Positions 44,965 through 54,143 are shown, counted from the first letter of the stretch. The stretch: 64,000 nt of DNA from SIG299 sp964632165 (GCA_964632165.1 CAZWCZ010000002.1:47186-111185); one strand, 5' to 3'. Notes: generated by a model from the sequence alone, not told the origin. Numbers and translations are program-made.

Positions 44965-45975
44965 CTATTTAATTTCTTTCACGCTGTCTCTTTTTATAAA
45001 ACGTCCTTCTATCATATGTATCCCCTCACTCGTTTCTTTGCCATTGATCTTCTTGATCAGCAAACGCACACCGTATTCTGCCATGCCGCGCATGTTTACC
45101 GCATATGTTGTCAATGGAATGTCGCAAAGCCCCGGGAAAAGGTAATCATCAAACCCAACAACCGAAATATCTTCCGGGACACGATATCCCTTCTCCTGCA
45201 GGCTCCGTATCAGATGACTCGCCGTCATGTCGCAGTTGCAGACAAACGCCGTCGGCATTTCCTCCGGAAGCGGAATGTTTTCATAATTATTGCGTTCTTC
45301 GTTCCGATCATCGATCACCCAGTCCTCACGTACCTTTCCTCGATGTTCAATGATGCACTTTGTATATCCGAGATAACGATCCGTAATGCTGTTTGTCGCA
45401 AGAACCGTTCCTACAAACGCGATGTTTCTATGCCCTTTTTCATAAAGATAGTTTGTCAACTGATAAGTTCCGTAAAAGCTATTGGAGATTACCGCATCCT
45501 CTTTGCAAGCCGAATCATAAAAATCCATGTATATGACCGGTGTTGCATAATGCTCATGTATCATCTTTAAATAGGAACTCTTCAATCCCCCCAATATTAT
45601 CAGACCATCCACCTTGTTTTCCTTTAATAATTTGGGCGGTACCATTGCTTTTTCATCTGCAGCATTCAATACCTCCAACAAAACAAAACAATTTCTCTGT
45701 ACTGCAGCCGTATTGATCTCCTGGTATACCTCCCAGTAAAATGTCACATACTTCTCTATGTAACTGTCAGAAACAACTACTCCGATATTAAAACTCTTCT
45801 TTTCCTTTTCTTCCTTTGATACCGGCCTCTGATATCCCATCTCTTCTGCCAGAAATACTATTTTTTCTCTGACCTCTTCACTGACCCCTTTTTGTCCTGA
45901 AAGTGCCTTAGATACCGTTACCGTACTCACTCCGACCCTTGCGGCAATATCTGCCATTTTTACACTCTTCGCCAT
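44965..45975 (-). CDS. LacI-family transcriptional regulator
   Basis: ATG 45975 (MAKSVKMADIAARVGVSTVT) lies eight bases after GGGAG. The 336-residue protein has the LacI helix-turn-helix at residues 7-27 followed by the hinge helix region, then the periplasmic-binding-like sugar domain (NIGVVVSDSYIEKY, DGLIILGG, FVCNCDMTASHLI, VVGFDDYLFPGL). The effector is probably a sugar. Its own promoter (46036-46064) contains a perfect 12-base palindrome over the -10, so autoregulation is likely. Its other targets are not clear. Confidence 0.92.
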   Translation of the reverse strand: MAKSVKMADIAARVGVSTVTVSKALSGQKGVSEEVREKIVFLAEEMGYQRPVSKEEKEKKSFNIGVVVSDSYIEKYVTFYWEVYQEINTAAVQRNCFVLLEVLNAADEKAMVPPKLLKENKVDGLIILGGLKSSYLKMIHEHYATPVIYMDFYDSACKEDAVISNSFYGTYQLTNYLYEKGHRNIAFVGTVLATNSITDRYLGYTKCIIEHRGKVREDWVIDDRNEERNNYENIPLPEEMPTAFVCNCDMTASHLIRSLQEKGYRVPEDISVVGFDDYLFPGLCDIPLTTYAVNMRGMAEYGVRLLIKKINGKETSEGIHMIEGRFIKRDSVKEIK

Positions 45976-46035
45976 CTTTTTCTCTCCCATATCTATTTTT
46001 AATATCTTTGGCTAATTTCTCTTCTTAACAACTTA

Positions 46036-46064
46036 ATTTTAGCTAAAAGTTTTAAAATTGTCAA
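46036..46064 (-). promoter_or_regulatory. Promoter of the LacI-family gene
   Basis: A consensus TTGACA (46059-46064) and TAAAAT (46036-46041) are separated by 17 bases, about 60 bases upstream of ATG 45975. Confidence 0.85.
46037..46048. promoter_or_regulatory. Candidate LacI-family operator
   Basis: TTTTAGCTAAAA is a perfect 12-base palindrome covering the -10 element of the LacI gene promoter and part of its spacer, the position expected of a self-repressing operator. Confidence 0.6.
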
Positions 46065-46107
46065 TATCTGCCAAAGAAAATCCGTCTTTTCTTTTCACTT
46101 TTTCTCT

Positions 46108-46632
46108 TCACATCTTACCTGCTACCCACACACTCGCAGCAATGCCGACAAAAGAAGTCAAAAGTCCTCCTGCCAGTATCCATCGGCTTTTTGTAACTTT
46201 TGCCGCAAGCAGGTACACACTCATTGTATAAAAAACCGTTTCCGTACTTGAACACAGAATCGATACCGTCCTCCCAAGCAGTGAATCCGGCCCGTATTCT
46301 TCAAAAATGGAAAGCACCATCCCGGTTGCTGCCGAAGAGGAAAACAATTTAATGACGCAGACCGGAAGAATCCCGGCATCAAATCCCAATACTTCCGCAA
46401 CCGGTGCCATCCACCCTGCCAAAAGTTCCAATGCTCCGGAGGCCTGTAAAATGCCGACACTTACCATCAGCCCGATAAGCGTCGGTAAAAGTCCGGTTAC
46501 AGTCTTCATCCCCTCTTTCGCCCCTTTGACAAACTCCTCATACACATTGATCTTCATCAGGAATCCAAAACCTACCACATAGAAAATAAGAAGCGGCATG
46601 ATATAGTAAGAAATATAAATAAGAAACTGCAT
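46108..46632 (-). CDS. spmB: Spore maturation protein B
   Basis: I start at ATG 46632 (MQFLIYISYYIMPLLIFYVV), which gives the usual length (174 residues); the frame open to 46719 has no ribosome site, and the one here is weak. The protein has the nucleoside-recognition (Gate) fold, with about four helices and motifs VKGAKEGMKTVTGLLPTLIG and LFSSSAATGM. SpmA and SpmB are needed for core dehydration of spores. The partner spmA lies at 49399-50028, with galE and a GH29 gene in between, an unusual layout. Confidence 0.9.
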   Translation of the reverse strand: MQFLIYISYYIMPLLIFYVVGFGFLMKINVYEEFVKGAKEGMKTVTGLLPTLIGLMVSVGILQASGALELLAGWMAPVAEVLGFDAGILPVCVIKLFSSSAATGMVLSIFEEYGPDSLLGRTVSILCSSTETVFYTMSVYLLAAKVTKSRWILAGGLLTSFVGIAASVWVAGKM

Positions 46633-46753
46633 AAAAAAATACCGTCCGATCACAATTACTATATTGTATCCGGACGGTGTCCCTTTCATTCCATATTCTG
46701 TACTGCATCTTCCGGTCATGCCAACTTACGGCCTGTTTTCTGCCGAAAAACTT

Positions 46754-48190
46754 TCAATATACCCCAACAAAAGAGATTGCGGGAGCAACTCTCGAATCTT
46801 CTATCCGGATCTCGAGTGCAGTCGTTTCCATCTTCCGCAAGTCAATCATCTTTTTATATCCTATCGTTGTGGCATCCAGCCATTTTTCTTTTTTGCCCTC
46901 TGCCGAAACATACCACACCGAAAATTTTTCAACTCTCTGACTGTAAGGAATCGCCTCTTTTACTACCAGATAGGATAACGTCTTTTTATCTTTCCACTGA
47001 AACTTTATTGTTAATTCCCTTTTGCCCGGTTCGTTTATGAATACATCCTCATAGCTGTCCGTTCTCAGAACTTCTCCGTTCATTCCTTCTTTGTCCTGCT
47101 GCGGAACAGTCTGAATCTTTGCTTCATCGGCAAGGTTATATTGAAAAGTATCCCTGATGAAATCTCCCAGCATTTTTACATTCCTTACATCTGTCTGATG
47201 AAGTTTGCCGTTCTTCATAGGAGGAAGATTCAATAAAAGTGTCGTATTGCCGCCTACCGATGACAAATATAAGTCTTTCAGGTTTTCAAAGGAACGGACT
47301 TCGTTATCTTCCTCTTCGTGATAAAACCAACCCGGACGTATGGAAACGTCGGTTTCTGCCGGATAATATGCCAGCCTTTCCTCTGATCGCAGGCATTCAC
47401 GGCTTCCAAGGTCTTCCTGTGTCTCATCCAACGGGCGATTACGAAATTCCCCATCATCCTCCTGCTGACTGAGCCGTGCCGTAATTGCCGGATCTGTCAT
47501 ATCTGCCGACACAACGCTCCACTCACTCGGACGAACCTGTCCCGCCTCGTTACCGCACCAGCGGATATCCGGACCAGAAATGGAAATTACGGCTTCCGGC
47601 TGAAGTCTGCGCACAGTTTCATAATATCTTTGCCAGTCATACACCTGCTTTTTCCCATTACTGCCCTCTCCACAGGCTCCATCCAGCCAGACAACAAATA
47701 TATCGCCATAGTTTGTCAGCAATTCCGTAAGCTGATTCACGTAATAATCATCATACTCGCTCCCTTTTCCATAGGCTGCGTTATTTCTGTCCCACGGCGA
47801 AAGATAAATACCAAACTTTAGTCCAAACTCTTTGCAGGCCTCTGCCGTTTCTCTTACAATATCCCCTTTTCCGTCTTTGTACGGAGAATTTTTAATACTG
47901 TGTTCTGTATATCTGCTCGGCCACAAGCAAAAGCCGTCGTGATGTTTGCAGGTAAGGATCAGACCTTTCATTCCGCCTTCTAAAGCGGTTTTTGCCCATT
48001 GGCGGGCATCCAACTCTCCCGGGTTAAAAACAGACTCCGGTTCATCTCCCCGCCCCCATTCACTTCCCGTAAATGTATTAACAGTAAAATGAATGAAGCA
48101 AAAGTATTCCATGCTCTGGTAAGCAATCTGCCTTTTGCCCGGCACCGCCGAAACCAATCGTTCATCTTCTTTCATTCCCTCATATTCCAT
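46754..48190 (-). CDS. Alpha-L-fucosidase, glycoside hydrolase family 29
   Basis: This 478-residue enzyme, without signal peptide, has the GH29 motifs HFTVNTFTGSEWG, LTCKHHDGFCLWPS and FVVWLDGACGEG, whose Asp is the expected nucleophile. The C-terminal 120 residues form the usual beta-sandwich. It should remove fucose from imported oligosaccharides such as host glycans. The layout resembles the 1,3/1,4-specific GH29 group, but specificity is uncertain. It lies 64 bases after galE and 121 bases ahead of spmB; no clear promoter is seen in front. Confidence 0.9.
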   Translation of the reverse strand: MEYEGMKEDERLVSAVPGKRQIAYQSMEYFCFIHFTVNTFTGSEWGRGDEPESVFNPGELDARQWAKTALEGGMKGLILTCKHHDGFCLWPSRYTEHSIKNSPYKDGKGDIVRETAEACKEFGLKFGIYLSPWDRNNAAYGKGSEYDDYYVNQLTELLTNYGDIFVVWLDGACGEGSNGKKQVYDWQRYYETVRRLQPEAVISISGPDIRWCGNEAGQVRPSEWSVVSADMTDPAITARLSQQEDDGEFRNRPLDETQEDLGSRECLRSEERLAYYPAETDVSIRPGWFYHEEEDNEVRSFENLKDLYLSSVGGNTTLLLNLPPMKNGKLHQTDVRNVKMLGDFIRDTFQYNLADEAKIQTVPQQDKEGMNGEVLRTDSYEDVFINEPGKRELTIKFQWKDKKTLSYLVVKEAIPYSQRVEKFSVWYVSAEGKKEKWLDATTIGYKKMIDLRKMETTALEIRIEDSRVAPAISFVGVY

Positions 48191-48254
48191 AACAGCCTGC
48201 TCCCGCCACTTTATACCACTACTTTTTTATAAATTGAGAATTTAGCAATCTAAT

Positions 48255-49277
48255 TTATTTACACTCGGCATATCCGTTTGGATTCATGCTCTGCCATCTC
48301 CAGGTATCTTCGCACATTTCGTCAATACCGCGTTCTGCAGTCCAGTCAAGTTCTTCCTTTGCTTTTGCAGGATCGGCATAGCAGGTGGCAATATCTCCAG
48401 GGCGTCTGTCACGGATCACATATGGGATTTCCTTGCCACAGGCTTTCTCAAATGCCTTCACGATCTGAAGAACACTGTAGCCGTTTCCCGTACCAAGATT
48501 GTAAACATTCACACCGCTGTTTGCTTCTATCTTCTTCAATGCTTTTACATGTCCGATCGCAAGATCAACAACATGAATATAATCTCTTACGCCGGTGCCG
48601 TCTATTGTATCGTAATCATTGCCAAATACGTTCAGCGCCTGTAACTTTCCGACAGCAACCTGCGAAATATACGGAACCAGATTGTTCGGAATCCCCTTCG
48701 GATCCTCACCGATCATACCGCTCTTATGTGCACCGATCGGATTAAAGTAACGAAGCAGCACAACATTCCATTCCGGATCTGCCGTATGTAAATCTGTCAG
48801 GATCTGCTCAAGCATTCCCTTGGTCTGACCATACGGATTCGTGATCTGTCCCTTCGGACACTGCTCTGTGATCGGAATAAATGCCGGATTTCCGTACACT
48901 GTTGCAGAAGAACTGAATACAATATTCTTTACTCCGTGCCGTCTCATAACATCACACAGGATCAGAGTTCCGGTAATGTTGTTATGATAATATTCCAAAG
49001 GCTTGGCTACAGATTCTCCGACTGCCTTCAACCCTGCAAAATGGATTACCGCATCTACCTTTTCCTGCGCAAAAACCGCTTCCAATGCCTCACGGTCCAA
49101 AAGGTCTGCCTCGTAAAATACTACCGGTTTTCCTGTAATTTTCTGTACTCTCTTCAAAGATTCCTCACTGGAATTGCACAAATTATCTACCACTACTACT
49201 TCATGACCTGCATGGATCAGTTCTACACAGGTATGGCTGCCGATATAGCCGGCTCCACCGGTTACAAGTATTCTCAT
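48255..49277 (-). CDS. galE: UDP-glucose 4-epimerase
   Basis: This 340-residue enzyme interconverts UDP-galactose and UDP-glucose with bound NAD. It has the GGAGYIGSH dinucleotide motif, VVVDNLCNSS, SSSATVYG with the catalytic Ser and YGQTKGMLE with the catalytic Tyr-x-x-x-Lys pair, plus GDGTGVRDYIHV-like residues (GTGVRDYIHVVDLA). It may supply galactose metabolism for host-glycan or galactomannan side-chain sugars. It has its own promoter (49343-49371) and is followed by the GH29 gene. Confidence 0.97.
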   Translation of the reverse strand: MRILVTGGAGYIGSHTCVELIHAGHEVVVVDNLCNSSEESLKRVQKITGKPVVFYEADLLDREALEAVFAQEKVDAVIHFAGLKAVGESVAKPLEYYHNNITGTLILCDVMRRHGVKNIVFSSSATVYGNPAFIPITEQCPKGQITNPYGQTKGMLEQILTDLHTADPEWNVVLLRYFNPIGAHKSGMIGEDPKGIPNNLVPYISQVAVGKLQALNVFGNDYDTIDGTGVRDYIHVVDLAIGHVKALKKIEANSGVNVYNLGTGNGYSVLQIVKAFEKACGKEIPYVIRDRRPGDIATCYADPAKAKEELDWTAERGIDEMCEDTWRWQSMNPNGYAECK

Positions 49278-49342
49278 AACAAATCCTCCATTTTTTCTAT
49301 CCGGTCAGCTTCCGGAGTTTACCCATTTTCTTTAGCAAACTA

Positions 49343-49371
49343 AGTATAACAAATCCAATATGAAAATGCAA
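49343..49371 (-). promoter_or_regulatory. Promoter of galE
   Basis: On the minus strand TTGCAT (49366-49371) and TATACT (49343-49348) are spaced by 17 bases, about 65 bases before the galE start. It lies between spmA and galE, showing that galE can be expressed apart from the sporulation gene. Confidence 0.75.
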
Positions 49372-49398
49372 TCTGTTTTTTATGATTTTTGTTTTATT

Positions 49399-50028
49399 CT
49401 AATATTTTTGTTTTAAATCAAACCTGCACATGATCTTACAGAACACAATTGCAGCAAAAGTACTGATCCCCGTTGCGATCAAAACCGGTATAACGATTGA
49501 TGCAGGTGAATCACTGCCGTAACTGCTCCTGTAAGCAATCATATTGATCGGTATCAGCTGCAGCGATGACATATTGATGACAAGCAGTGTGCACATTTCC
49601 TGACTTGCCGTCCGCTCCACTCCTTCTTCCCGGCTGCGGTATCCCTTTGTTTTTCGTTCCTTTTCTACCTGCTCCAGTTCTTCCATCGCCTTGATCCCTG
49701 CCGGGGTCGCCGCCCATCCGAGTCCGAGCAGATTAGCTGTCATGTTGGTTGCAATGTACTCCTCAGCCTTAGAGCCCTTCGGCAGCTTCGGAAACAGGAA
49801 TCGAATGACCGGTGCAAGTCCTTTCGCTATTTTTTCTAACAGCCCGCTTGCCCTTGCCACCTGCATCAGTCCGGTCCACATAGAGACAATCCCCATCATC
49901 GTAATGCAGATACTGACCGCACTCCCCGCTGATTCCAGTGCTCCGTTCCCGACTTCTTCCATCCGGCCGGTCATCGCCCCGACAGCAACACCCAATAAGA
50001 TCATCCATGCCCATATCTTATTCAGCAC
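49399..50028 (-). CDS. spmA: Spore maturation protein A
   Basis: I start at GTG 50028 (LNKIWAWMILLGVAVG after the initiator), with AGGTGAT close upstream, rather than ATG 50043. The 209-residue membrane protein has the nucleoside-recognition fold: GALESAGSAVSICITMMGI, LFPKLPKGSKAEEYIATN and NLLGLGWAATPAGIKAM are typical. It acts with SpmB in spore core dehydration. In Bacillus the two genes are adjacent; here 2.8 kb lie between them. Confidence 0.92.
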   Translation of the reverse strand: MLNKIWAWMILLGVAVGAMTGRMEEVGNGALESAGSAVSICITMMGIVSMWTGLMQVARASGLLEKIAKGLAPVIRFLFPKLPKGSKAEEYIATNMTANLLGLGWAATPAGIKAMEELEQVEKERKTKGYRSREEGVERTASQEMCTLLVINMSSLQLIPINMIAYRSSYGSDSPASIVIPVLIATGISTFAAIVFCKIMCRFDLKQKY

Positions 50029-50108
50029 GTTATCACCTCTCATTTTTATATTTTTTGCTATTTTTTACATTTTAAATACATTTTTCGTTAATTTTTCTAA
50101 TTTTCTTC

Positions 50109-50137
50109 TTTACAATTTTCTCCGATTGGTGTATAGT
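50109..50137 (+). promoter_or_regulatory. Promoter of the abrB-like gene
   Basis: TTTACA (50109-50114) and TATAGT (50132-50137) are spaced by 17 bases, giving a leader of about 70 bases. Confidence 0.78.
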
Positions 50138-50214
50138 TAGGCTATGTGTAGAATTACAGATTCTAACCATGGAATAAATACCCTTACATACCATAACGCG
50201 AAGGAGGACATAGT

Positions 50215-50484
50215 ATGAGCCAGAAAGTGAAAAATACAGGTATCGTGCGTCGCTTAGACGAATTAGGCAGAATTACGTTACCTATCGAGTTAAGACGTAA
50301 TTTAGATCTTAACGAAAAGGATCCAGTAGAAATTTATGTATCCGAAGACACCATTATTCTTAGAAAGTTTGAGCCTGTTGACACATTTACCGGAAAGAGA
50401 GAGGAATTGATCGAATTCCATGGTAAGATGGTTTCTAAAGATTCCATTAAAGAACTTGCTCAGATCGCAGGTCTTATTGAGTAA
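50215..50484 (+). CDS. abrB: AbrB-family transition-state regulator
   Basis: This 89-residue DNA-binding protein has an N-terminal swapped-hairpin domain with NTGIVRRLDELGRITLPIEL, very close to AbrB and SpoVT (KSTGIVRKVDELGR in Bacillus). The C-terminal half (GKREELIEFHGKMVSKDSI) is different and probably serves oligomerisation. It should act as a global regulator during the shift to stationary phase. GGAGG precedes the ATG at seven bases. It is monocistronic with its own promoter and terminator. Confidence 0.92.
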   Translation: MSQKVKNTGIVRRLDELGRITLPIELRRNLDLNEKDPVEIYVSEDTIILRKFEPVDTFTGKREELIEFHGKMVSKDSIKELAQIAGLIE

Positions 50485-50543
50485 TTCCCTCAGAATGACT
50501 TTTTAAGCCTGCAAAGAATATCTTCTGTATTGCAAATGTAGAG

Positions 50544-50577
50544 AAAAGGCTTTGACAAATCTGTCAGAGCCTTTTTT
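50544..50577. terminator. Terminator between abrB-like gene and rsmI
   Basis: AAAAGGCTTTGACA (50544-50557) pairs with TGTCAGAGCCTTTT (from 50562) with one mismatch, around a 4-base loop, followed by T6. The A run also makes it a terminator for the convergent rsmI operon. Confidence 0.9.
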
Positions 50578-50600
50578 CTTCCTTACTGTATGTTTCCGTT

Positions 50601-51440
50601 TTAAGAAAGCAGTGCCTGATAGATTTCTCTTTTGGAAACTCCACGATCCGTTGCTGCCGCTTTCATTGCCTCTTTTTTATCCATTCCCTGTGACAGATAA
50701 TATTCCACATGTTCTGCGACTGTCAGTTCCTGCCACTTTTCCTGTGCTTCTTTTTCCATTTCTGCCACATCTTTTCCATGCAGCACCAATACACACTCCC
50801 CGCGCGGTTCTTCTGCTTCAAAATACGCCAAAACCTCCGAGATTGTACCGCTTACCGCAGTCTCATGCTTTTTTGTAAGTTCCCGGCATACCGTCATCTG
50901 CCGTTCTCCTAATGTCTCTAAGAGCATTGCCAGCGTTTTATTCAGCCGGTGCGGCGCCTCATACAGTATGATAGTCCGCGTTTCCTGCTTCAGTTCCTCT
51001 AAAATCCGTCTGCATTCTTTCTTCTCACTCGGAAGAAATGCTTCAAATGCAAATCTTCTGGTTGGAAGACCGGAAATCGTCAGAGCCGTGATACAGGCAC
51101 ACGCCCCCGGTAGAGATGTTACCGTGATTCCTGCTTCCTTCGCCATACGGACCAGTTCCTCTCCCGGATCAGAAATGCCCGGTGTCCCTGCATCCGTGAT
51201 CAAGGCAATATTCCTTCCGGAAAGCAGCTTCTCCACCAATTCTTTTCCTTTTTCTATCTTATTGTACTCATGATAGCTCGTCATCGGCGTTTTGATCTCA
51301 AAATGATTGAGCAGTTTTATGCTGTTTCTCGTATCTTCTGCAGCGATCAGATCTACCTCTTTTAATATACGGATGACACGAAATGTCATGTCTTCCAGAT
51401 TTCCGATGGGCGTAGCACACAAATATAAAATTCCTGCCAT
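50601..51440 (-). CDS. rsmI: 16S rRNA 2'-O-ribose C1402 methyltransferase
   Basis: This 279-residue SAM-dependent enzyme methylates C1402 in the ribosomal decoding centre. The motifs LYLCATPIGNLEDMTFR, AAEDTRNSIKLLNHF, LITDAGTPGISDPG and LPGACACITAL identify the family. The last 45 residues form the small C-terminal helix domain. It is the last gene of the gmk-holB-yaaT-trmN6-rsmI operon. Confidence 0.96.
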   Translation of the reverse strand: MAGILYLCATPIGNLEDMTFRVIRILKEVDLIAAEDTRNSIKLLNHFEIKTPMTSYHEYNKIEKGKELVEKLLSGRNIALITDAGTPGISDPGEELVRMAKEAGITVTSLPGACACITALTISGLPTRRFAFEAFLPSEKKECRRILEELKQETRTIILYEAPHRLNKTLAMLLETLGERQMTVCRELTKKHETAVSGTISEVLAYFEAEEPRGECVLVLHGKDVAEMEKEAQEKWQELTVAEHVEYYLSQGMDKKEAMKAAATDRGVSKREIYQALLS

Positions 51441-51457
51441 AGTCCTGCCTTCCTTAC

Positions 51458-52216
51458 CTAATACCCATAGACGTTATAAATTTCTTCTGTGTATACCCCC
51501 GGTTTCTGATATACCACAAGCGGAGGTTCTATCGTGATCCTGGACTTTCCTCCTTTGAGTGCCTCGATCAGCACCATGTTCGGCTCTTTGTCCACGAACG
51601 GATGCACCAGGCGCATTCTCTTCGGTTCCAGTTTATGTTCTTTCAGCACGGAAAAGATCTCCGCCAGCCGGAACGGGCGATGTACCATATAAAATCTGCC
51701 GCCGGGTTTCAGGCAAAGGGCTGCTTCCCGTACAACATCCTCTAACGTACACAGCACTTCATGCCGCGCGATCGCCTTTGGCATATCCGGGTTCTGCAGT
51801 CCATGCAGTTCTGTCATATACGGCGGGTTGGAAGTTACCACATCAAATGCTGCCTTTCCAAACAGTGCGGAAGCTTCCTTAATGTCTCCCGTTACCACAG
51901 AAATTTTTTCCGACAATCCGTTCAGCTGCACACTTCTGCGTGCCATATCCGCACTTTCTTCCTGGATTTCCAAGGCAGTCAGGTGTTCTGCCTCTGTCTT
52001 TGCCTCAAGAAGGATCGGAATGATTCCCGTACCCGTTCCAAGATCCAGCACACACTCTCCCGGCCGTACTCTGGCAAAACCGGATAAAAGCACGGCATCC
52101 ATTCCAAAACAAAATTTTTCCTTATTCTGAATGATCCGGTAATTATTCCGCTGCAGGTCGTCGATCCGCTCTCCCTCCTTCAGCAGGATCTCCGTCTGAT
52201 CCTTACTCACTTCCAT
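51458..52216 (-). CDS. trmN6: tRNA1(Val) (adenine37-N6)-methyltransferase-like protein
   Basis: This 252-residue methyltransferase has the SAM motif VLDLGTGTGIIPILL and the DVVTSNPPYM motif of adenine-N6 enzymes. The IIQNKEKFCFGMDAVLLSGF N-terminus is characteristic of the TrmN6/YabB group that modifies A37 of a tRNA. It lies 2 bases after the yaaT gene and 17 bases ahead of rsmI. Confidence 0.93.
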   Translation of the reverse strand: MEVSKDQTEILLKEGERIDDLQRNNYRIIQNKEKFCFGMDAVLLSGFARVRPGECVLDLGTGTGIIPILLEAKTEAEHLTALEIQEESADMARRSVQLNGLSEKISVVTGDIKEASALFGKAAFDVVTSNPPYMTELHGLQNPDMPKAIARHEVLCTLEDVVREAALCLKPGGRFYMVHRPFRLAEIFSVLKEHKLEPKRMRLVHPFVDKEPNMVLIEALKGGKSRITIEPPLVVYQKPGVYTEEIYNVYGY

Positions 52217-52218
52217 AT

Positions 52219-53130
52219 CTATTCTGTCTCCAGACTGGATTTTGCTTCTTTCTTTTCCAACAATTCCAGTGCCCGGAGCTCTGCATCTTCCGAGGTTGCC
52301 TTTTCTCTCCTCCGACGCGGCTTAAAGCGCAGATCTTCTGCCTTGTACTCTCTTACTTCCTTTTCGTCATTTTCCAATGTGACAACAACCTTTACCAGCT
52401 GTTTTAACACGCTTGTACTCTGTACCTCACCTTTTAATCCGTCCTTTGTCGTAACAAAATCGCCGACATTCGGAAGCTTGCTGTTCAGTTCTTCGTAAGC
52501 TTCCTCCTCATTTTTCAGGCAGCACATCAGTCTGCCGCACACACCGGAAATCTTCGTCGGATTTAACGAGAGATTCTGCTCTTTTGCCATTTTAATGGAA
52601 ACCGGGATAAAATCGGTCAGATAAGAATGGCAGCACAAAGCACGACCGCAGATTCCGATGCCTCCCAGTATCTTTGTTTCGTCACGCACCCCGATCTGAC
52701 GCAGCTCAATTCTCGTCTTGAATACTGCAGCCAGATCCTTGACCAGTTCCCGGAAATCAATTCTTCCGTCCGCCGTAAAATAGAACAATACTTTATTATT
52801 GTCAAACGTATATTCACAATCGATCAGTTTCATTTCCAGCTCATGTTTTTTAATTTTTTCCAGGCAGATTTTAAACGCATCCTTTTCTTTTTCTTTATTT
52901 CTGCGCTCAATTTCATCATCCTCCGGTGTTGCCGGCCGGATGACCGGTTTTAACGGCTGTACCACCTTATCATCTTCTACTTCCTTCGTTCCCATGACTA
53001 CAAATCCGTACTCTACCCCTCTGGCAGTTTCCACAATAACATTGCTCCCCTGCCGTATATCAAATTCCAACGGATCAAAATAATATACCTTTCCCGCTTT
53101 TCTGAATCTTACACCAATTACTTTTATCAT
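52219..53130 (-). CDS. ricT: PSP1-domain protein, YaaT/RicT
   Basis: This 303-residue protein belongs to the YaaT (RicT) group, which with RicA and RicF forms an iron-sulfur complex affecting sporulation and RNase Y activity. Cysteine motifs GICGRALCCHSYL and GVCGRLMCCLKNEE (about 150-215), which would ligate the cluster, are intact. The C-terminus is Lys/Glu-rich. It follows holB after 3 bases, as in many Firmicutes. Confidence 0.95.
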   Translation of the reverse strand: MIKVIGVRFRKAGKVYYFDPLEFDIRQGSNVIVETARGVEYGFVVMGTKEVEDDKVVQPLKPVIRPATPEDDEIERRNKEKEKDAFKICLEKIKKHELEMKLIDCEYTFDNNKVLFYFTADGRIDFRELVKDLAAVFKTRIELRQIGVRDETKILGGIGICGRALCCHSYLTDFIPVSIKMAKEQNLSLNPTKISGVCGRLMCCLKNEEEAYEELNSKLPNVGDFVTTKDGLKGEVQSTSVLKQLVKVVVTLENDEKEVREYKAEDLRFKPRRRREKATSEDAELRALELLEKKEAKSSLETE

Positions 53131-53133
53131 AGA

Positions 53134-54129
53134 TCATTCCTGTCCTTTCTTTTCCTTCAATCTATAAAGCAACATTTCTACTGCTACCTCTGTATTTACA
53201 TTTGCATCCAGACGTCTCTGAAGTTCTTCTATCGCCTCCAGACAGCATTCAATGTTACGCAGGGAACGCTCCTGTGCCTGTCGTTGCAGCTCTGCCGTTT
53301 CTTCCCGGAACACCGGTATCCCCTGTCCGTCTGTTGCTTTCATCACAAGTACATCGCGGTACCAAAGGTTCATCAGTGCCAGCAGTTCCGGCAGTTCCTG
53401 CTTTCTTCCGGCAAGTTCCCTGCTTTTTTTATAAAGTTCTTCCGCAGGAAGTGACGAAATCCTCTTTACCGTTTTCAGCACTTCTTCTTTCTGTTGTGTA
53501 AATTCTCCGGATTGTGCATAAGCAACTGCGCGTCCCGGAACACCGTCAGAAAAGTCTGCTGCCACATCGGCGAGATAACCGGCAATACCATACTTCTCTT
53601 TTAAAAGCTTTGCAATCTCTCTTTTTGCCACCGGACGCACATCAAGCAGGATGCATCGTGAAAGTACCGTCGGAAGCAGAAGTTTTGCATTGACCGTCAG
53701 CAGAAGAATGACCGCATACTCCGGCGGCTCTTCTATCGTTTTCAAGATTGCATTCTGTGCCTGCTCCGTCATTTTTTCCGCATCTTCTATAATATAGACC
53801 TTGTATGGTCTGCTGTAAGGTTTGACCAAGATATCATTGTTTAACTGAAGACGGATATCATCGACTCCGATCGTTGATTTTTCGTGCACCATATAACGGA
53901 TATCCGGATGATTTCCGGATACCGCCTGTTTGCAGGACTGACAACGCCCGCAAGGTTCCGTTCCTCCCTCTTCACACTGCAGCGTCATGGCAAATGCATC
54001 CGCCAACATTCTTTTTCCACTGCCGGATGCCCCCTGGATAATATACGCGTGGGATAATTTCCCCATTTGTATGGCTTTCTGCAAATGCCCTGTGATTTCT
54101 TTCTGTCCTATGATGTCCTGAAACTTCAT
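53134..54129 (-). CDS. holB: DNA polymerase III subunit delta'
   Basis: This 331-residue clamp-loader subunit starts MKFQDIIGQKEITGHL and has GASGSGKRM as P-loop, a zinc-binding cluster CEEGGTEPCGRCQSC, and EDAEKMTEQAQNAILKTIEE as the DExx region. LLPTVLSRC marks the sensor region. It lies 3 bases upstream of yaaT and 14 bases after gmk, a gene order common in Firmicutes. Confidence 0.95.
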   Translation of the reverse strand: MKFQDIIGQKEITGHLQKAIQMGKLSHAYIIQGASGSGKRMLADAFAMTLQCEEGGTEPCGRCQSCKQAVSGNHPDIRYMVHEKSTIGVDDIRLQLNNDILVKPYSRPYKVYIIEDAEKMTEQAQNAILKTIEEPPEYAVILLLTVNAKLLLPTVLSRCILLDVRPVAKREIAKLLKEKYGIAGYLADVAADFSDGVPGRAVAYAQSGEFTQQKEEVLKTVKRISSLPAEELYKKSRELAGRKQELPELLALMNLWYRDVLVMKATDGQGIPVFREETAELQRQAQERSLRNIECCLEAIEELQRRLDANVNTEVAVEMLLYRLKEKKGQE

Positions 54130-54143
54130 CTAACTTTCCTCTT

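Larger units (their letters stand above)
46005..46077. repeat. Inverted repeat flanking the LacI promoter
   Basis: TCTTTGGC (46005-46012) and its complement GCCAAAGA (46070-46077) flank the promoter of the LacI gene 65 bases apart. Paired distant half-sites of this kind may allow looping; this is a hypothesis. Confidence 0.5.

Noticed and set aside
24912..48255. Shared operator CTAATTTA-like near 24915, 43623, 43841 and 48250
   Set aside because: The words are short and AT-rich, and expected often in such intergenic DNA; without a genome-wide count the link is too weak.
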